This document shows, piece after piece, positions 1 to 5,740 of a DNA stretch of 5,740 nt (within the stretch, counting starts at the first letter, position 1; each line of letters starts with the position of its first letter). The position numbers and the translations under genes are program-made. The stretch comes from Bacteroidota bacterium (GTDB lineage: Bacteria > Bacteroidota > Bacteroidia > UKL13-3). The notes under the pieces were generated by a model that saw only the letters and a program-made list of their open reading frames with translations, was not told the DNA's origin and searched no databases. The stretch spans positions 1-5,740 of the forward strand of contig CANFSD010000114.1 of the NCBI GenBank assembly GCA_947449515.1. Reading direction: 5' to 3'.

Positions 1-897
1 CATAGCATCTAAAGGAATTAATCCCACCAACTCAGAACCTGTTACACGCATACCGCGCGTAGCTGCACTTTTGCAAACCTCATCAAAAGCAATATGAACT
101 GGAGTAATTTTATAATTGGTGAGGTTCATGCTTATTTGCGCAATACCATATTCTTCAATAAACCAACCAATGGCCTTGCAAGCTTTTAAGGTTCCAGGAA
201 TGCGCAGCTCATTGCCTTCTGCATCTTTTATAATTTTTCCAGTAATTGGATGACCTTCTCGTTTTACCCTACCCGCTTCTCTTACATCAAAGGCAACAGA
301 GTTGGCTAAACGAACAGATTTGGTATTGAGGTTGATATTGTAAGCAATTAAAAAATCACGCGCACCAATAACGGTAGCACCTGCTTTTTCGTGGTATACG
401 GCCGGACCAAAATCTGGTTTCCATTCTGGTAATTTTATTTTATCAAAAAATCCTTCGTATTCCCCTGCACGAATAACAGATAAATTACTACGCTCTTTAT
501 TGCTTTGGGCATATTCATACAAATAGGCAGGAATGGCTAATTCTTCACCCACTCTTTTAGCTAATTTAATAGCGTAAGCAGCGGTTTCTTCCATGCTAAT
601 GCCGCTAACTGGAATAAGCGGGCAAACATCTGTAGCACCCATTCTTGGGTGTTCGCCTTTGTGCTTGCGCATATCAATTATTTCTGAGGCCTTTTTAATG
701 GCTAAAAATGCCGCTTCAATAACCGCATCTGGCTCACCTACAAATGTTACAACCGTTCTATTGGTTGCCTTACCTGGATCAACATCTAATAACATCACCC
801 CTTCCACAGATTCAATGGCATTGGTAATCTGCTTGATGGTATTCATATCTGTTCCTTCGCTGAAATTAGGAACACATTCAATTAATCTTTTAGTCAT
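1..897 (-). CDS. ftcD: glutamate formimidoyltransferase (partial, 3' end beyond left edge)
   Basis: Transfers the formimino group of N-formimino-L-glutamate to tetrahydrofolate, a late cytosolic step of histidine degradation that feeds one-carbon units into the folate pool. The reading frame is open from the ATG at 897 to the left edge, giving 299 residues. The N-terminus carries the family signature ECVPNFSEG (residues 7-15), followed by LLDVD (36-40), TNRTVVTFVGEP (45-56) and HKGEHPRMGATDVCPLIPV (79-97). His83 in that last motif matches the catalytic His82 of mammalian FTCD. The N-terminal subdomain is about residues 1-180 and the C-terminal formimidoyltransferase subdomain about 181-299. 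In many organisms a cyclodeaminase domain follows at about residue 330, but the window ends first, so a mono- or bifunctional enzyme cannot be decided. The ATG is preferred because the family N-terminus starts there. The leader is A/T-rich without a Shine-Dalgarno sequence. No hut genes are visible nearby. Confidence 0.95.
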   Translation of the reverse strand, partial: MTKRLIECVPNFSEGTDMNTIKQITNAIESVEGVMLLDVDPGKATNRTVVTFVGEPDAVIEAAFLAIKKASEIIDMRKHKGEHPRMGATDVCPLIPVSGISMEETAAYAIKLAKRVGEELAIPAYLYEYAQSNKERSNLSVIRAGEYEGFFDKIKLPEWKPDFGPAVYHEKAGATVIGARDFLIAYNINLNTKSVRLANSVAFDVREAGRVKREGHPITGKIIKDAEGNELRIPGTLKACKAIGWFIEEYGIAQISMNLTNYKITPVHIAFDEVCKSAATRGMRVTGSELVGLIPLDAM

Positions 898-982
898 AAA
901 TTTAATTTGCATCAAAATAAAGGAAATAAAATAAACTAGAAAATAGGCAAAACAGTAAAAATCTTGTCGCCTTTTGGTAAAA

Positions 983-1273
983 CTACTTAATCAAAACCTC
1001 TTCAATAAAATCTGATTTGAGCTCTTTATTGATCAAATCTTTGATGGTGTTTTTTTGGTAACTCAATTCTGTGCGCAAAGCCGGCGAACTGATGTGTAAA
1101 ATTAATTGCCCCTTGTGCACCTGAATTTTCTCAGTGTATTTGGCAATATGATCGCCCACAATGCGCGACCAATCTGCAATGAGCTGTGCCTCCAACAATT
1201 TGGGCCGCAACTTATTTTGATCAACCATTTGGCTAATCAAATCTTTAATGGTCCTTTCGTCTTTGAATCTCAA
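983..1273 (-). CDS. DUF721 / DciA-like protein, TTG start
   Basis: A 96-residue cytosolic protein of the DUF721 family. Members called DciA interact with the replicative helicase DnaB and help replication start in bacteria lacking DnaC or DnaI loaders; a helicase-related role here is inferred from the family. Visible features are an N-terminal ERTIKDLI segment (6-13), the core motif around Trp35 (DWSRIVGDHIAKYTEKI, 34-50), a beta-rich stretch (51-62), and the conserved SPALRTELSYQK (63-74) before a C-terminal helix ending in EEVLIK. The length matches the short Bacteroidota form, which is essentially the bare domain. No in-frame ATG lies upstream: an in-frame TAA occurs at 1279-1277, and the first internal ATG (Met16) would delete the conserved start, so TTG at 1273 is the best start. 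The gene lies 85 bp upstream of ftcD on the same strand, so co-transcription is possible but unproven. It is divergent from the desaturase. Confidence 0.85.
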   Translation of the reverse strand: MRFKDERTIKDLISQMVDQNKLRPKLLEAQLIADWSRIVGDHIAKYTEKIQVHKGQLILHISSPALRTELSYQKNTIKDLINKELKSDFIEEVLIK

Positions 1274-1396
1274 TGCTTAAAAATTTGAATTTCAAATATC
1301 AATAAAATAAGGCGCTTCATCAGCATAAATGTAAAAACTGTTCTAAGTCAGCTATGATTTTCAAACTTTTAAATATCTTGCACGAAATCTCTAAAA
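1274..1396. other. divergent intergenic region between DUF721 gene and desaturase
   Basis: This 123-bp A/T-rich gap must hold the promoters of both divergent genes. I find no exact match to the Bacteroidota -7 element TAnnTTTG for either direction. The closest for the desaturase is TATCTTGC at 1374-1381, a poor match. A perfect 6-bp inverted repeat with a 3-base spacer (ATTTGA at 1283-1288, TCAAAT at 1292-1297) lies just upstream of the DUF721 TTG start. Its A/T composition makes chance likely. Confidence 0.3.
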
Positions 1397-2473
1397 ATGG
1401 CAAAAATCAAATTCAACAACAGCAACGCCTTATTTTTTAACACATTACGCGAGCGAGTTGACCTATATTTCTCTGAAAAGCACCTAAAACCAACAGGTAA
1501 TTTTAAATTGTATTTAAAAACTATTATCCTTACCAGCATTCTTGTTGCAACCTATACAACTTTGGTATTTTTTACACCAAGCAATGGTTGGCTAAGTCTT
1601 GCATTGTGTGCCCTACTTGGTTTTGACATGGCAGCCATTGGTTTTAATGTAATGCATGATGGCGCCCATGGAAGCTATAGCACTAAAAAATGGATCAACA
1701 ATATCATGAGTTATTCGCTTAATGTATTGGGTGGCTCAAGCATGATGTGGAAACAAAAACACAATATTAACCACCATAGCTATACCAATATTGAAGGTAT
1801 GGACGATGATATAGATATCAAACCTTGGATAAGGGTTCACCCTGCGCAACCAGGATATTGGTTCAATAAATTCCAACATGTTTATGGCTTGTTTTTATAC
1901 GGCTTAACTTATTTGTTCTGGATTTTTTTAAACGACTTCAAAAAATATTTTTCACAACGCATTTCGGATTTTACACCAATTAGAAAAATTAAAACTTCTG
2001 AGCACATTGCTTTTTGGGGAACCAAAATTGGCTACATAGGTTTGTTCTTGGTTTTGCCTATTTATTTTGCCGGAGCCATAAATACATTAATTGGATACAG
2101 TGTATTGGTTTTTGTTTGTGGTTTAACTATTGCCGTGGTATTTCAATTGGCGCATGTTGTAGAAAATGCACCTTTTATTGATACCAATGGCCAAGACACA
2201 AAAATTGAAACAGAGTGGGCAGTACACCAATTAAACACTACTTTTAATTTTGCTACCAGAAGCAGCACGGTTAGCTGGTTATTGGGTGGTTTAAACTTTC
2301 AGGTAGAACACCACTTATTTCCAAAGGTAAGCCATGTGCATTACCCAGAATTAAACGTAATTTTAAAACAAACTTGCAAGGAATTTAATATTGCCTACAA
2401 TGAATTTCCTACCGTTTACAGCGCAATTAAATCACACTTGGCACATTTAAAACAAATTGGTGCGGCAGCATAA
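1397..2473 (+). CDS. membrane fatty acid desaturase (acyl-CoA / acyl-lipid type)
   Basis: A 358-residue integral membrane di-iron desaturase that introduces a double bond into a fatty acyl chain of CoA esters or membrane lipids. The three histidine boxes are intact: HDGAH (residues 87-91), HNINHH (122-127) and QVEHH (302-306). His253 in LAHVVE is a further likely metal-site residue. Hydrophobic segments at about 40-60, 66-86, 162-180, 210-228 and 232-252 form the membrane part. Glutamine in the third box is typical of front-end (delta-5/delta-6, linoleoyl-CoA type) desaturases. There is no N-terminal cytochrome b5 domain, so an external electron donor is needed. Regioselectivity cannot be read from the sequence. 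The ATG follows an A-rich leader with no Shine-Dalgarno sequence, and the length suits the bacterial family. The gene is transcribed alone, converging on gpmI across a strong terminator. Expression in response to temperature would be plausible but nothing in the sequence shows it. Confidence 0.93.
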   Translation: MAKIKFNNSNALFFNTLRERVDLYFSEKHLKPTGNFKLYLKTIILTSILVATYTTLVFFTPSNGWLSLALCALLGFDMAAIGFNVMHDGAHGSYSTKKWINNIMSYSLNVLGGSSMMWKQKHNINHHSYTNIEGMDDDIDIKPWIRVHPAQPGYWFNKFQHVYGLFLYGLTYLFWIFLNDFKKYFSQRISDFTPIRKIKTSEHIAFWGTKIGYIGLFLVLPIYFAGAINTLIGYSVLVFVCGLTIAVVFQLAHVVENAPFIDTNGQDTKIETEWAVHQLNTTFNFATRSSTVSWLLGGLNFQVEHHLFPKVSHVHYPELNVILKQTCKEFNIAYNEFPTVYSAIKSHLAHLKQIGAAA

Positions 2474-2493
2474 TTACTAGCTTCCCTTCAAAC

Positions 2494-2532
2494 AAAAAAG
2501 GCTGTTGAATTCAAATTCAACAGCCTTTTTTT
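2494..2532. terminator. bidirectional rho-independent terminator (desaturase / gpmI)
   Basis: A perfect 11-bp stem, GGCTGTTGAAT at 2500-2510 and ATTCAACAGCC at 2515-2525, closes a 4-base loop. It is flanked by six A (2494-2499) on the left and seven T (2526-2532) on the right, so either strand gives a hairpin followed by a U tract. It sits 20 bp past the desaturase stop and 15 bp past the gpmI stop on the opposite strand, exactly where one shared terminator would serve two convergent genes. The A and T tracts can also pair, extending the stem to about 17 bp. Confidence 0.93.
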
Positions 2533-2547
2533 ATGCCCAATTATTAA

Positions 2548-4074
2548 TTATTTCAACAAGCAAACACCATCCATTTCTTTGGGTTGTTGCAAACCCATTA
2601 AGGCAAGTACAGTAGGCGCTAAATCTGCTAACTTACCTGAATTTATTTGGGCAGTAATTTCAGGTTCAATTAACATCAAAGGAACCTCATTGGTAGTATG
2701 TGCCGTATTGGGCGAGCCATCTTCTTCATTGATCATATACTCCCCATTGCCATGGTCTGCTGTAAGCAATAAAGAATAATGGTTATTAAGCGCTGCTTTT
2801 ACAATTCTACCCAAACATTCGTCTACTTTTTCTATGGCTTTTATCTCTGCAGGAATTACACCCGTATGACCAACCATATCTGGGTTTGCAAAATTTACTA
2901 CCATAAAGTCGGCATCGTTTTTTTCTATTTCTTCTAAGGTAAAACCACAAACTTGTTCTGCACTCATTTCTGGTTGCAAATCATAGGTAGCCACTTTGGG
3001 AGAAGGCGCCATATGGCGTGTTTCGCCAGTAAACGGAGTTTCTTGTCCGCCACTAAAAAAGAAAGTTACATGCGGATATTTTTCTGTTTCTGCAATGCGC
3101 ACTTGTTTTTTATTATTGGCTGCCAACACTTCTCCTAAAGTATTTTTTAAATCAATATCAGGAAAAACCACCTGCACATTTTTAAATGTTTTATCGTATT
3201 CTGTTAAGGTAACATAATGCAGGTTGAGGGCCTTCATTTCTTGCTCTGGAAAATCTTGTTGGGTTAAGGCCATGCTCATTTCACGACCACGATCGGTGCG
3301 GAAATTAAAGTTAATTACAACATCACCTTCTTCAATTTTTGCCAAGGGTAATTGGTTCGAACCAACACCAATTATAGGATGTAAAAATTCATCTGTTTCA
3401 CCTGCAGCATAATGTGCCTTAATAGTATCAATAATGGTTGAACTTGCCTCGCCTTTGGCATTTACAAGGGCATCGTAAGCCAATTTTACACGCTCCCAAC
3501 GCTTGTCTCTGTCCATGGCATAATACCTACCAGTAACACTTGCTAATTTCCCATTGGTTCGATCCAAAGTGCTTTGCAAATCTGCCAAATAATGTTGGCC
3601 ACCTTTAGGATCTGTATCTCGCCCATCTGTGAAAGCATGCACAAAAAATTCTGCCATGCCTTGGGCATGCATAAATTCGCACAGGCCTTTTAAGTGATCA
3701 ATGCTGCTATGCACCCCACCATCACTTACCAATCCAATGAGGTGAATTTTCTTATGGTTTGCTTTAGCTGTGGCAATGGCATTTAAAAGCACTTCGTTTT
3801 TTTGAACACTGCCTTCTCTAAAAGCTTTATTAATTAAAACCAATTGTTGGTATACTACCCTACCCGCACCAATATTCATGTGACCCACTTCTGAGTTCCC
3901 CATTTGTCCGTCTGGCAAGCCCACCCACTCGCCGCAAGTTTGCAAAAGTGAATTTGGATAGGTGGCAATTAATTGATCGAAATTAGGTTTATTGGCCAAA
4001 TGAATGGCATTTCCATTGTATGGCTTCCCTTTTCCCCAACCATCTAAAATGAGTAGAATAACACGTTTTTCCAT
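2548..4074 (-). CDS. gpmI: 2,3-bisphosphoglycerate-independent phosphoglycerate mutase
   Basis: Interconverts 3-phosphoglycerate and 2-phosphoglycerate in glycolysis and gluconeogenesis, using two metal ions (usually Mn2+) and a phosphoserine intermediate; cytosolic. The 508 residues match the usual 510 or so. The alkaline-phosphatase-like metal domain supplies ILDGWG (9-14, Asp11), the nucleophile Ser61 in MGNSEVGH (58-65), and the C-terminal set NPDMVGHTG (397-405, Asp399 and His403), TADHGN (438-443, Asp440 and His441) and NTAHTT (456-461, His459). The inserted phosphotransferase domain, about 77-300, has VHSSIDH (121-127), FTDGRDTDP (148-156), TGRYYAMDRDKRW (181-193) and FRTDRGR (258-264). 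Lys332 follows in AETEKYPHVTFFFSGG. All family active-site residues I can place are present. The ATG at 4074 gives the family N-terminus MEKRVILLILDGWG. A TTG ten codons upstream is open in frame but adds an unconserved tail. Downstream lies a terminator shared with the convergent desaturase. Confidence 0.97.
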   Translation of the reverse strand: MEKRVILLILDGWGKGKPYNGNAIHLANKPNFDQLIATYPNSLLQTCGEWVGLPDGQMGNSEVGHMNIGAGRVVYQQLVLINKAFREGSVQKNEVLLNAIATAKANHKKIHLIGLVSDGGVHSSIDHLKGLCEFMHAQGMAEFFVHAFTDGRDTDPKGGQHYLADLQSTLDRTNGKLASVTGRYYAMDRDKRWERVKLAYDALVNAKGEASSTIIDTIKAHYAAGETDEFLHPIIGVGSNQLPLAKIEEGDVVINFNFRTDRGREMSMALTQQDFPEQEMKALNLHYVTLTEYDKTFKNVQVVFPDIDLKNTLGEVLAANNKKQVRIAETEKYPHVTFFFSGGQETPFTGETRHMAPSPKVATYDLQPEMSAEQVCGFTLEEIEKNDADFMVVNFANPDMVGHTGVIPAEIKAIEKVDECLGRIVKAALNNHYSLLLTADHGNGEYMINEEDGSPNTAHTTNEVPLMLIEPEITAQINSGKLADLAPTVLALMGLQQPKEMDGVCLLK

Positions 4075-4079
4075 AGGTG

Positions 4080-4087
4080 CAAAAATA
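4080..4087 (-). promoter_or_regulatory. candidate -7 promoter element of gpmI
   Basis: Read on the minus strand, these bases are TATTTTTG, an exact match to the Bacteroidota sigma -7 consensus TAnnTTTG. It lies only 5 bp before the gpmI ATG, so transcription would start almost at the start codon. No TTG is found at the usual distance of about 19-21 bp upstream; the nearest is about 14 bp away. In A/T-rich DNA a chance match is quite possible. Confidence 0.25.
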
Positions 4088-4196
4088 TTCCTTTTAAATA
4101 ACAAATAGGGTGAATTATATTAGTGGCTTCAAAAATGCCTGTGGGTCTTTGGCATAGTATTTGGGTATTTTGAATAGCAACTAAAAAAAATAGAAA

Positions 4197-4580
4197 ATGA
4201 AAAAGTTTCAGATTGTCCTCTTTGCCTTACTTATTAGCCCTTTTATGAGCAAAGCAGATTCTTTTGATGATATTATGGCTGCCATGAAAGCAGGACAAAC
4301 CAGCGGCATTACCAAATATTTTAGCAGCAATGTTGAATTAACTTTATTAGATAACGAAGGGATTTACAGCAAAGCACAAAGTGAACAAATGCTTAAAACC
4401 TTTTTTGCGCAACATCCTCCTAAAAGCGTGAGCGTGCAGCACAAGGGCTCATCGGCACAAGGCGCAAAATATGCCATTATCATTTACGAATCCAGCAATG
4501 GAAAATTCCGCACCTATATCTTCATGAAAGACAACGGCAACGGCCTTCAAGTAAATGAATTCAGAATTGAACGGGAGTAG
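4197..4580 (+). CDS. small secreted DUF4783-like protein
   Basis: A 127-residue exported protein resembling the Bacteroidota DUF4783 family, whose biochemical function is not known. Residues 1-20 form a signal peptide: positive start MKK, hydrophobic core 5-16, probable signal peptidase I cleavage after SKA (18-20). There is no lipobox cysteine, so the product should be periplasmic or secreted rather than a lipoprotein. The mature part, about 107 residues, begins with a helix (FDDIMAAMKAGQTSGITKYFS, 23-43) and continues with strands, an arrangement like the NTF2-like fold. Motifs that recall the family are FFAQHPPKS (69-77), HKGSSAQGAKYAI (82-94), FRTYIFMK (104-111) and EFRIE (121-125). The ATG is preceded by an A-rich leader with eight consecutive A and no Shine-Dalgarno sequence. 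The gene is divergent from gpmI and convergent with thyA, so it is probably monocistronic and its neighbours give no clue to function. Confidence 0.85.
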   Translation: MKKFQIVLFALLISPFMSKADSFDDIMAAMKAGQTSGITKYFSSNVELTLLDNEGIYSKAQSEQMLKTFFAQHPPKSVSVQHKGSSAQGAKYAIIIYESSNGKFRTYIFMKDNGNGLQVNEFRIERE

Positions 4581-4637
4581 CTTTTCAATTTGAAAAATAT
4601 TCCTCCTTACACAAACCAAATAACCCAGAAAAACTGC

Positions 4638-4658
4638 CAGAAGCCAGAAGCTAGAAGC
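4638..4658. repeat. heptanucleotide tandem repeat, three copies
   Basis: Three head-to-tail copies of a 7-bp unit occur: CAGAAGC (4638-4644), CAGAAGC (4645-4651) and TAGAAGC (4652-4658). A decayed fourth, CGATAGC (4659-4665), abuts the thyA stop codon. The array lies in the 87-bp gap between the convergent DUF4783-like gene and thyA. No good rho-independent hairpin is seen in that gap; the best is a 5-bp A/T-rich stem at 4582-4596. A 7-bp unit in non-coding DNA could expand or contract without harming a protein. Confidence 0.75.
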
Positions 4659-4667
4659 CGATAGCAA

Positions 4668-5462
4668 CTAAACAGCAACTGGCGCTTTAATGGCGGGATG
4701 TGGGTTGTAATTTTCTACTGTAAAATCTTCGAAGGTAAAATCAAAAATAGAAGTAATAGCTGGATTAATCTTTAGCGTTGGGTATGCCCTTGCTTCTCTG
4801 CTCAGTTGCAATTCTACTTGTTCAAAGTGATTGCTGTAAATATGGGCATCGCCAAAGGTATGCACAAAATCTCCTACCTGTAAGCCGCAAACTTGTGCTA
4901 TCATATGTGTTAAAAAAGCATAGCTCGCAATATTAAAGGGCACTCCTAAAAACATATCGGCACTTCTTTGGTAGAGCTGGCAACTTAATTTTCCATCGGC
5001 TACATAAAATTGAAAAAAGGCATGACAAGGCATCAAGGCCATTTTGGGTAATTCGGCTACATTCCAAGCACTCACTATCATGCGACGACTGTCTGGATTG
5101 TTTTTAATGGTAGCAATTACCTCACTCAATTGATCAATGTGTTTGCCATCTGGTGCAGGCCAAGAGCGCCATTGTGCACCGTAAACCGGACCCAGATTAC
5201 CGTCCTTATCTGCCCACTCGTCCCAAATAGAAACGCCATGGTCTTTTAAATATTGGGTATTGGTTTCTCCCTTTATAAACCAAAGTAGCTCATATAAAAT
5301 AGATTTTAAATGCACCTTTTTGGTGGTAATTAATGGAAAACCTTGGCTCAAATCAAAACGCAATTGTGCCCCAAAAATACTGCGGGTTCCCGTGCCTGTT
5401 CTATCAGATTTAAAGGTGCCATGGGTATAAATATGTTGCAGCAGTTGTTCGTATTGATTCAT
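4668..5462 (-). CDS. thyA: thymidylate synthase
   Basis: Makes dTMP from dUMP with 5,10-methylenetetrahydrofolate as both carbon donor and reductant, yielding dihydrofolate; cytosolic homodimer. The 264 residues equal the length of E. coli ThyA, and the key residues fall at the same numbers: Arg21, Glu58, Trp80, Tyr94, Arg126 and Arg127 (contributed by the partner subunit), nucleophile Cys146 in LMPCHAFFQFYV (143-154), Arg166 and Asp169 in QRSAD, Asn177, His207 and Tyr209. The C-terminus ends IKAPVAV, close to the family tail that closes over the active site. The ATG at 5462 fits this numbering exactly. A TTG six codons upstream (5480) is in frame but would add an unconserved tail. Because ThyA yields dihydrofolate, a dihydrofolate reductase is needed; folA often neighbours thyA but is not in this window. 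The leader is A/T-rich without a Shine-Dalgarno sequence. Confidence 0.98.
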   Translation of the reverse strand: MNQYEQLLQHIYTHGTFKSDRTGTGTRSIFGAQLRFDLSQGFPLITTKKVHLKSILYELLWFIKGETNTQYLKDHGVSIWDEWADKDGNLGPVYGAQWRSWPAPDGKHIDQLSEVIATIKNNPDSRRMIVSAWNVAELPKMALMPCHAFFQFYVADGKLSCQLYQRSADMFLGVPFNIASYAFLTHMIAQVCGLQVGDFVHTFGDAHIYSNHFEQVELQLSREARAYPTLKINPAITSIFDFTFEDFTVENYNPHPAIKAPVAV

Positions 5463-5545
5463 AACAAATAATTTATTCAAGTTTAAATAGCTTCCGGCAG
5501 TAGTTTTGTACTTGTTTTCAACAGCTCCCCTTGCAGCCTTGTTTT

Positions 5546-5559
5546 TCGGTTCGAACCGA
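5546..5559. promoter_or_regulatory. 14-bp perfect palindrome, possible operator
   Basis: The sequence TCGGTTCGAACCGA is its own reverse complement. Past one mismatched pair (5545 and 5560), three more T:A pairs extend it (5542-5544 with 5561-5563). It lies in the 157-bp gap between divergent thyA and the exported-protein gene, 84 bp upstream of the thyA start and 61 bp upstream of the other start. A terminator is not expected between divergent genes, so a binding site for a dimeric regulator is one reading. No regulator can be named. Confidence 0.4.
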
Positions 5560-5619
5560 CAAAAATGAAATTTGCTGAAGCCAATCTAATTTGTAATTTT
5601 ATGACCTAATTTTTTAGCA

Positions 5620-5740
5620 ATGAAATACAGCAAAAACTTCCTATCTAACGTGGCCATAGGCTTATTAAGTATTTTAAGTTTACAGGTTTCGGCACAAAAG
5701 AAAAAAGATAAAAATGCAGTTTGGTTCAAAGAAATACCTA
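5620..5740 (+). CDS. exported protein of unknown function (partial, 5' end only)
   Basis: The ATG at 5620 opens a frame that runs off the right edge after 40 full codons. The translated start has a clear signal peptide: positive N-region MKYSK, hydrophobic core about residues 7-23, and the cleavage motif VSA before Gln26, a common Bacteroidota arrangement in which the mature protein begins with Q. The mature start is lysine-rich (QKKKDK, 26-31) and then NAVWFKEIP (32-40). There is no lipobox cysteine, so it is a soluble secreted, periplasmic or outer-membrane protein rather than a lipoprotein. Too little is present to name a family. A nearby ATG at 5601 is ruled out because it meets a stop after one further codon. 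The gene is divergent from thyA. Confidence 0.75.
   Translation, partial: MKYSKNFLSNVAIGLLSILSLQVSAQKKKDKNAVWFKEIP

Noticed and set aside
593..934. Plus-strand open frame of 113 codons
   Set aside because: It lies almost wholly antisense to ftcD, which has unmistakable family motifs. Its own translation shows no recognisable domain.
1106..1288. Plus-strand open frame of 60 codons
   Set aside because: It is antisense to the DUF721 gene, with no family resemblance.
2579..3412. Four plus-strand open frames of 61-73 codons
   Set aside because: All lie antisense inside gpmI, which is intact and conserved along its full length. They overlap one another and look like shadows.
4075..4104. Ten-codon N-terminal extension of GpmI from a TTG start
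   Set aside because: The ATG at 4074 gives the conserved family N-terminus and usual length; the extension is unconserved and would overlap the candidate promoter element.
4582..4596. TTTTC/GAAAA inverted repeat after the DUF4783-like gene as a terminator
   Set aside because: The stem is only 5 bp, almost all A/T, with a 5-base loop and no following T tract on the plus strand.
4449..4667. Minus-strand open frame of 72 codons just downstream of thyA
   Set aside because: Most of it is antisense to the end of the DUF4783-like gene and the rest reads through the heptamer repeat. No domain is recognisable.
4174..4671. An 11-bp direct repeat, ATAGCAACTAA (4174-4184 and 4661-4671), flanking the DUF4783-like gene like a target-site duplication
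   Set aside because: A few identical 11-mers are expected by chance in a window this size. The second copy overlaps the thyA stop codon, there are no terminal inverted repeats, and the gene between is not a transposase.
5463..5480. Six-codon N-terminal extension of ThyA from a TTG start
   Set aside because: The ATG at 5462 yields exactly 264 residues with active-site numbering identical to E. coli ThyA.
5541..5565. GGTTCGAACC resembling a tRNA T-arm, suggesting a tRNA remnant or attachment site
   Set aside because: With GG/CC closing the arm the loop would be 6 rather than 7 bases. No acceptor, D or anticodon arm can be built from the flanking sequence.

Overview
The window looks like an ordinary housekeeping stretch of a Bacteroidota chromosome. 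The sequence is AT-rich. Start codons are preceded by A/T-rich leaders with no convincing Shine-Dalgarno sequence. The gene content is also typical of that phylum: a stand-alone DUF721 protein of about 96 residues, a small secreted DUF4783-like protein, an acyl-lipid desaturase without a cytochrome b5 domain, and the metal-dependent, cofactor-independent phosphoglycerate mutase. I cannot place the organism below phylum level from sequence reading alone.

Layout from left to right. A glutamate formimidoyltransferase (ftcD) on the minus strand is cut off by the left edge (start at 897). Upstream of it, on the same strand, is a DUF721/DciA-like gene with a TTG start (983-1273). A 123-bp divergent gap separates it from a plus-strand fatty acid desaturase (1397-2473). 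The desaturase converges on minus-strand gpmI (2548-4074), and a strong hairpin with A and T tracts on either side (2494-2532) sits between the two stops and can serve both. A divergent gap of 122 bp leads to a plus-strand secreted DUF4783-like protein (4197-4580), which converges on minus-strand thyA (4668-5462). Just past the thyA stop lies a short heptanucleotide tandem repeat (4638-4658). A 157-bp divergent gap with a perfect 14-bp palindrome (5546-5559) separates thyA from the first 40 codons of another exported protein (5620 to the right edge).

The genes alternate in strand, so most are probably separate transcription units. The only possible co-transcribed pair is the DUF721 gene and ftcD (85-bp gap). 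FtcD and ThyA both use tetrahydrofolate cofactors, one in histidine degradation and the other in dTMP synthesis. GpmI belongs to glycolysis and gluconeogenesis, the desaturase to membrane lipid modification, and the DUF721 protein probably to replication. Nothing visible joins them into one system. I see no mobile element, CRISPR array, tRNA or rRNA, and no sign of an undescribed multi-gene system. The observations most worth checking are the small non-coding ones: the palindrome, the heptamer repeat and the overlapping TTG start.
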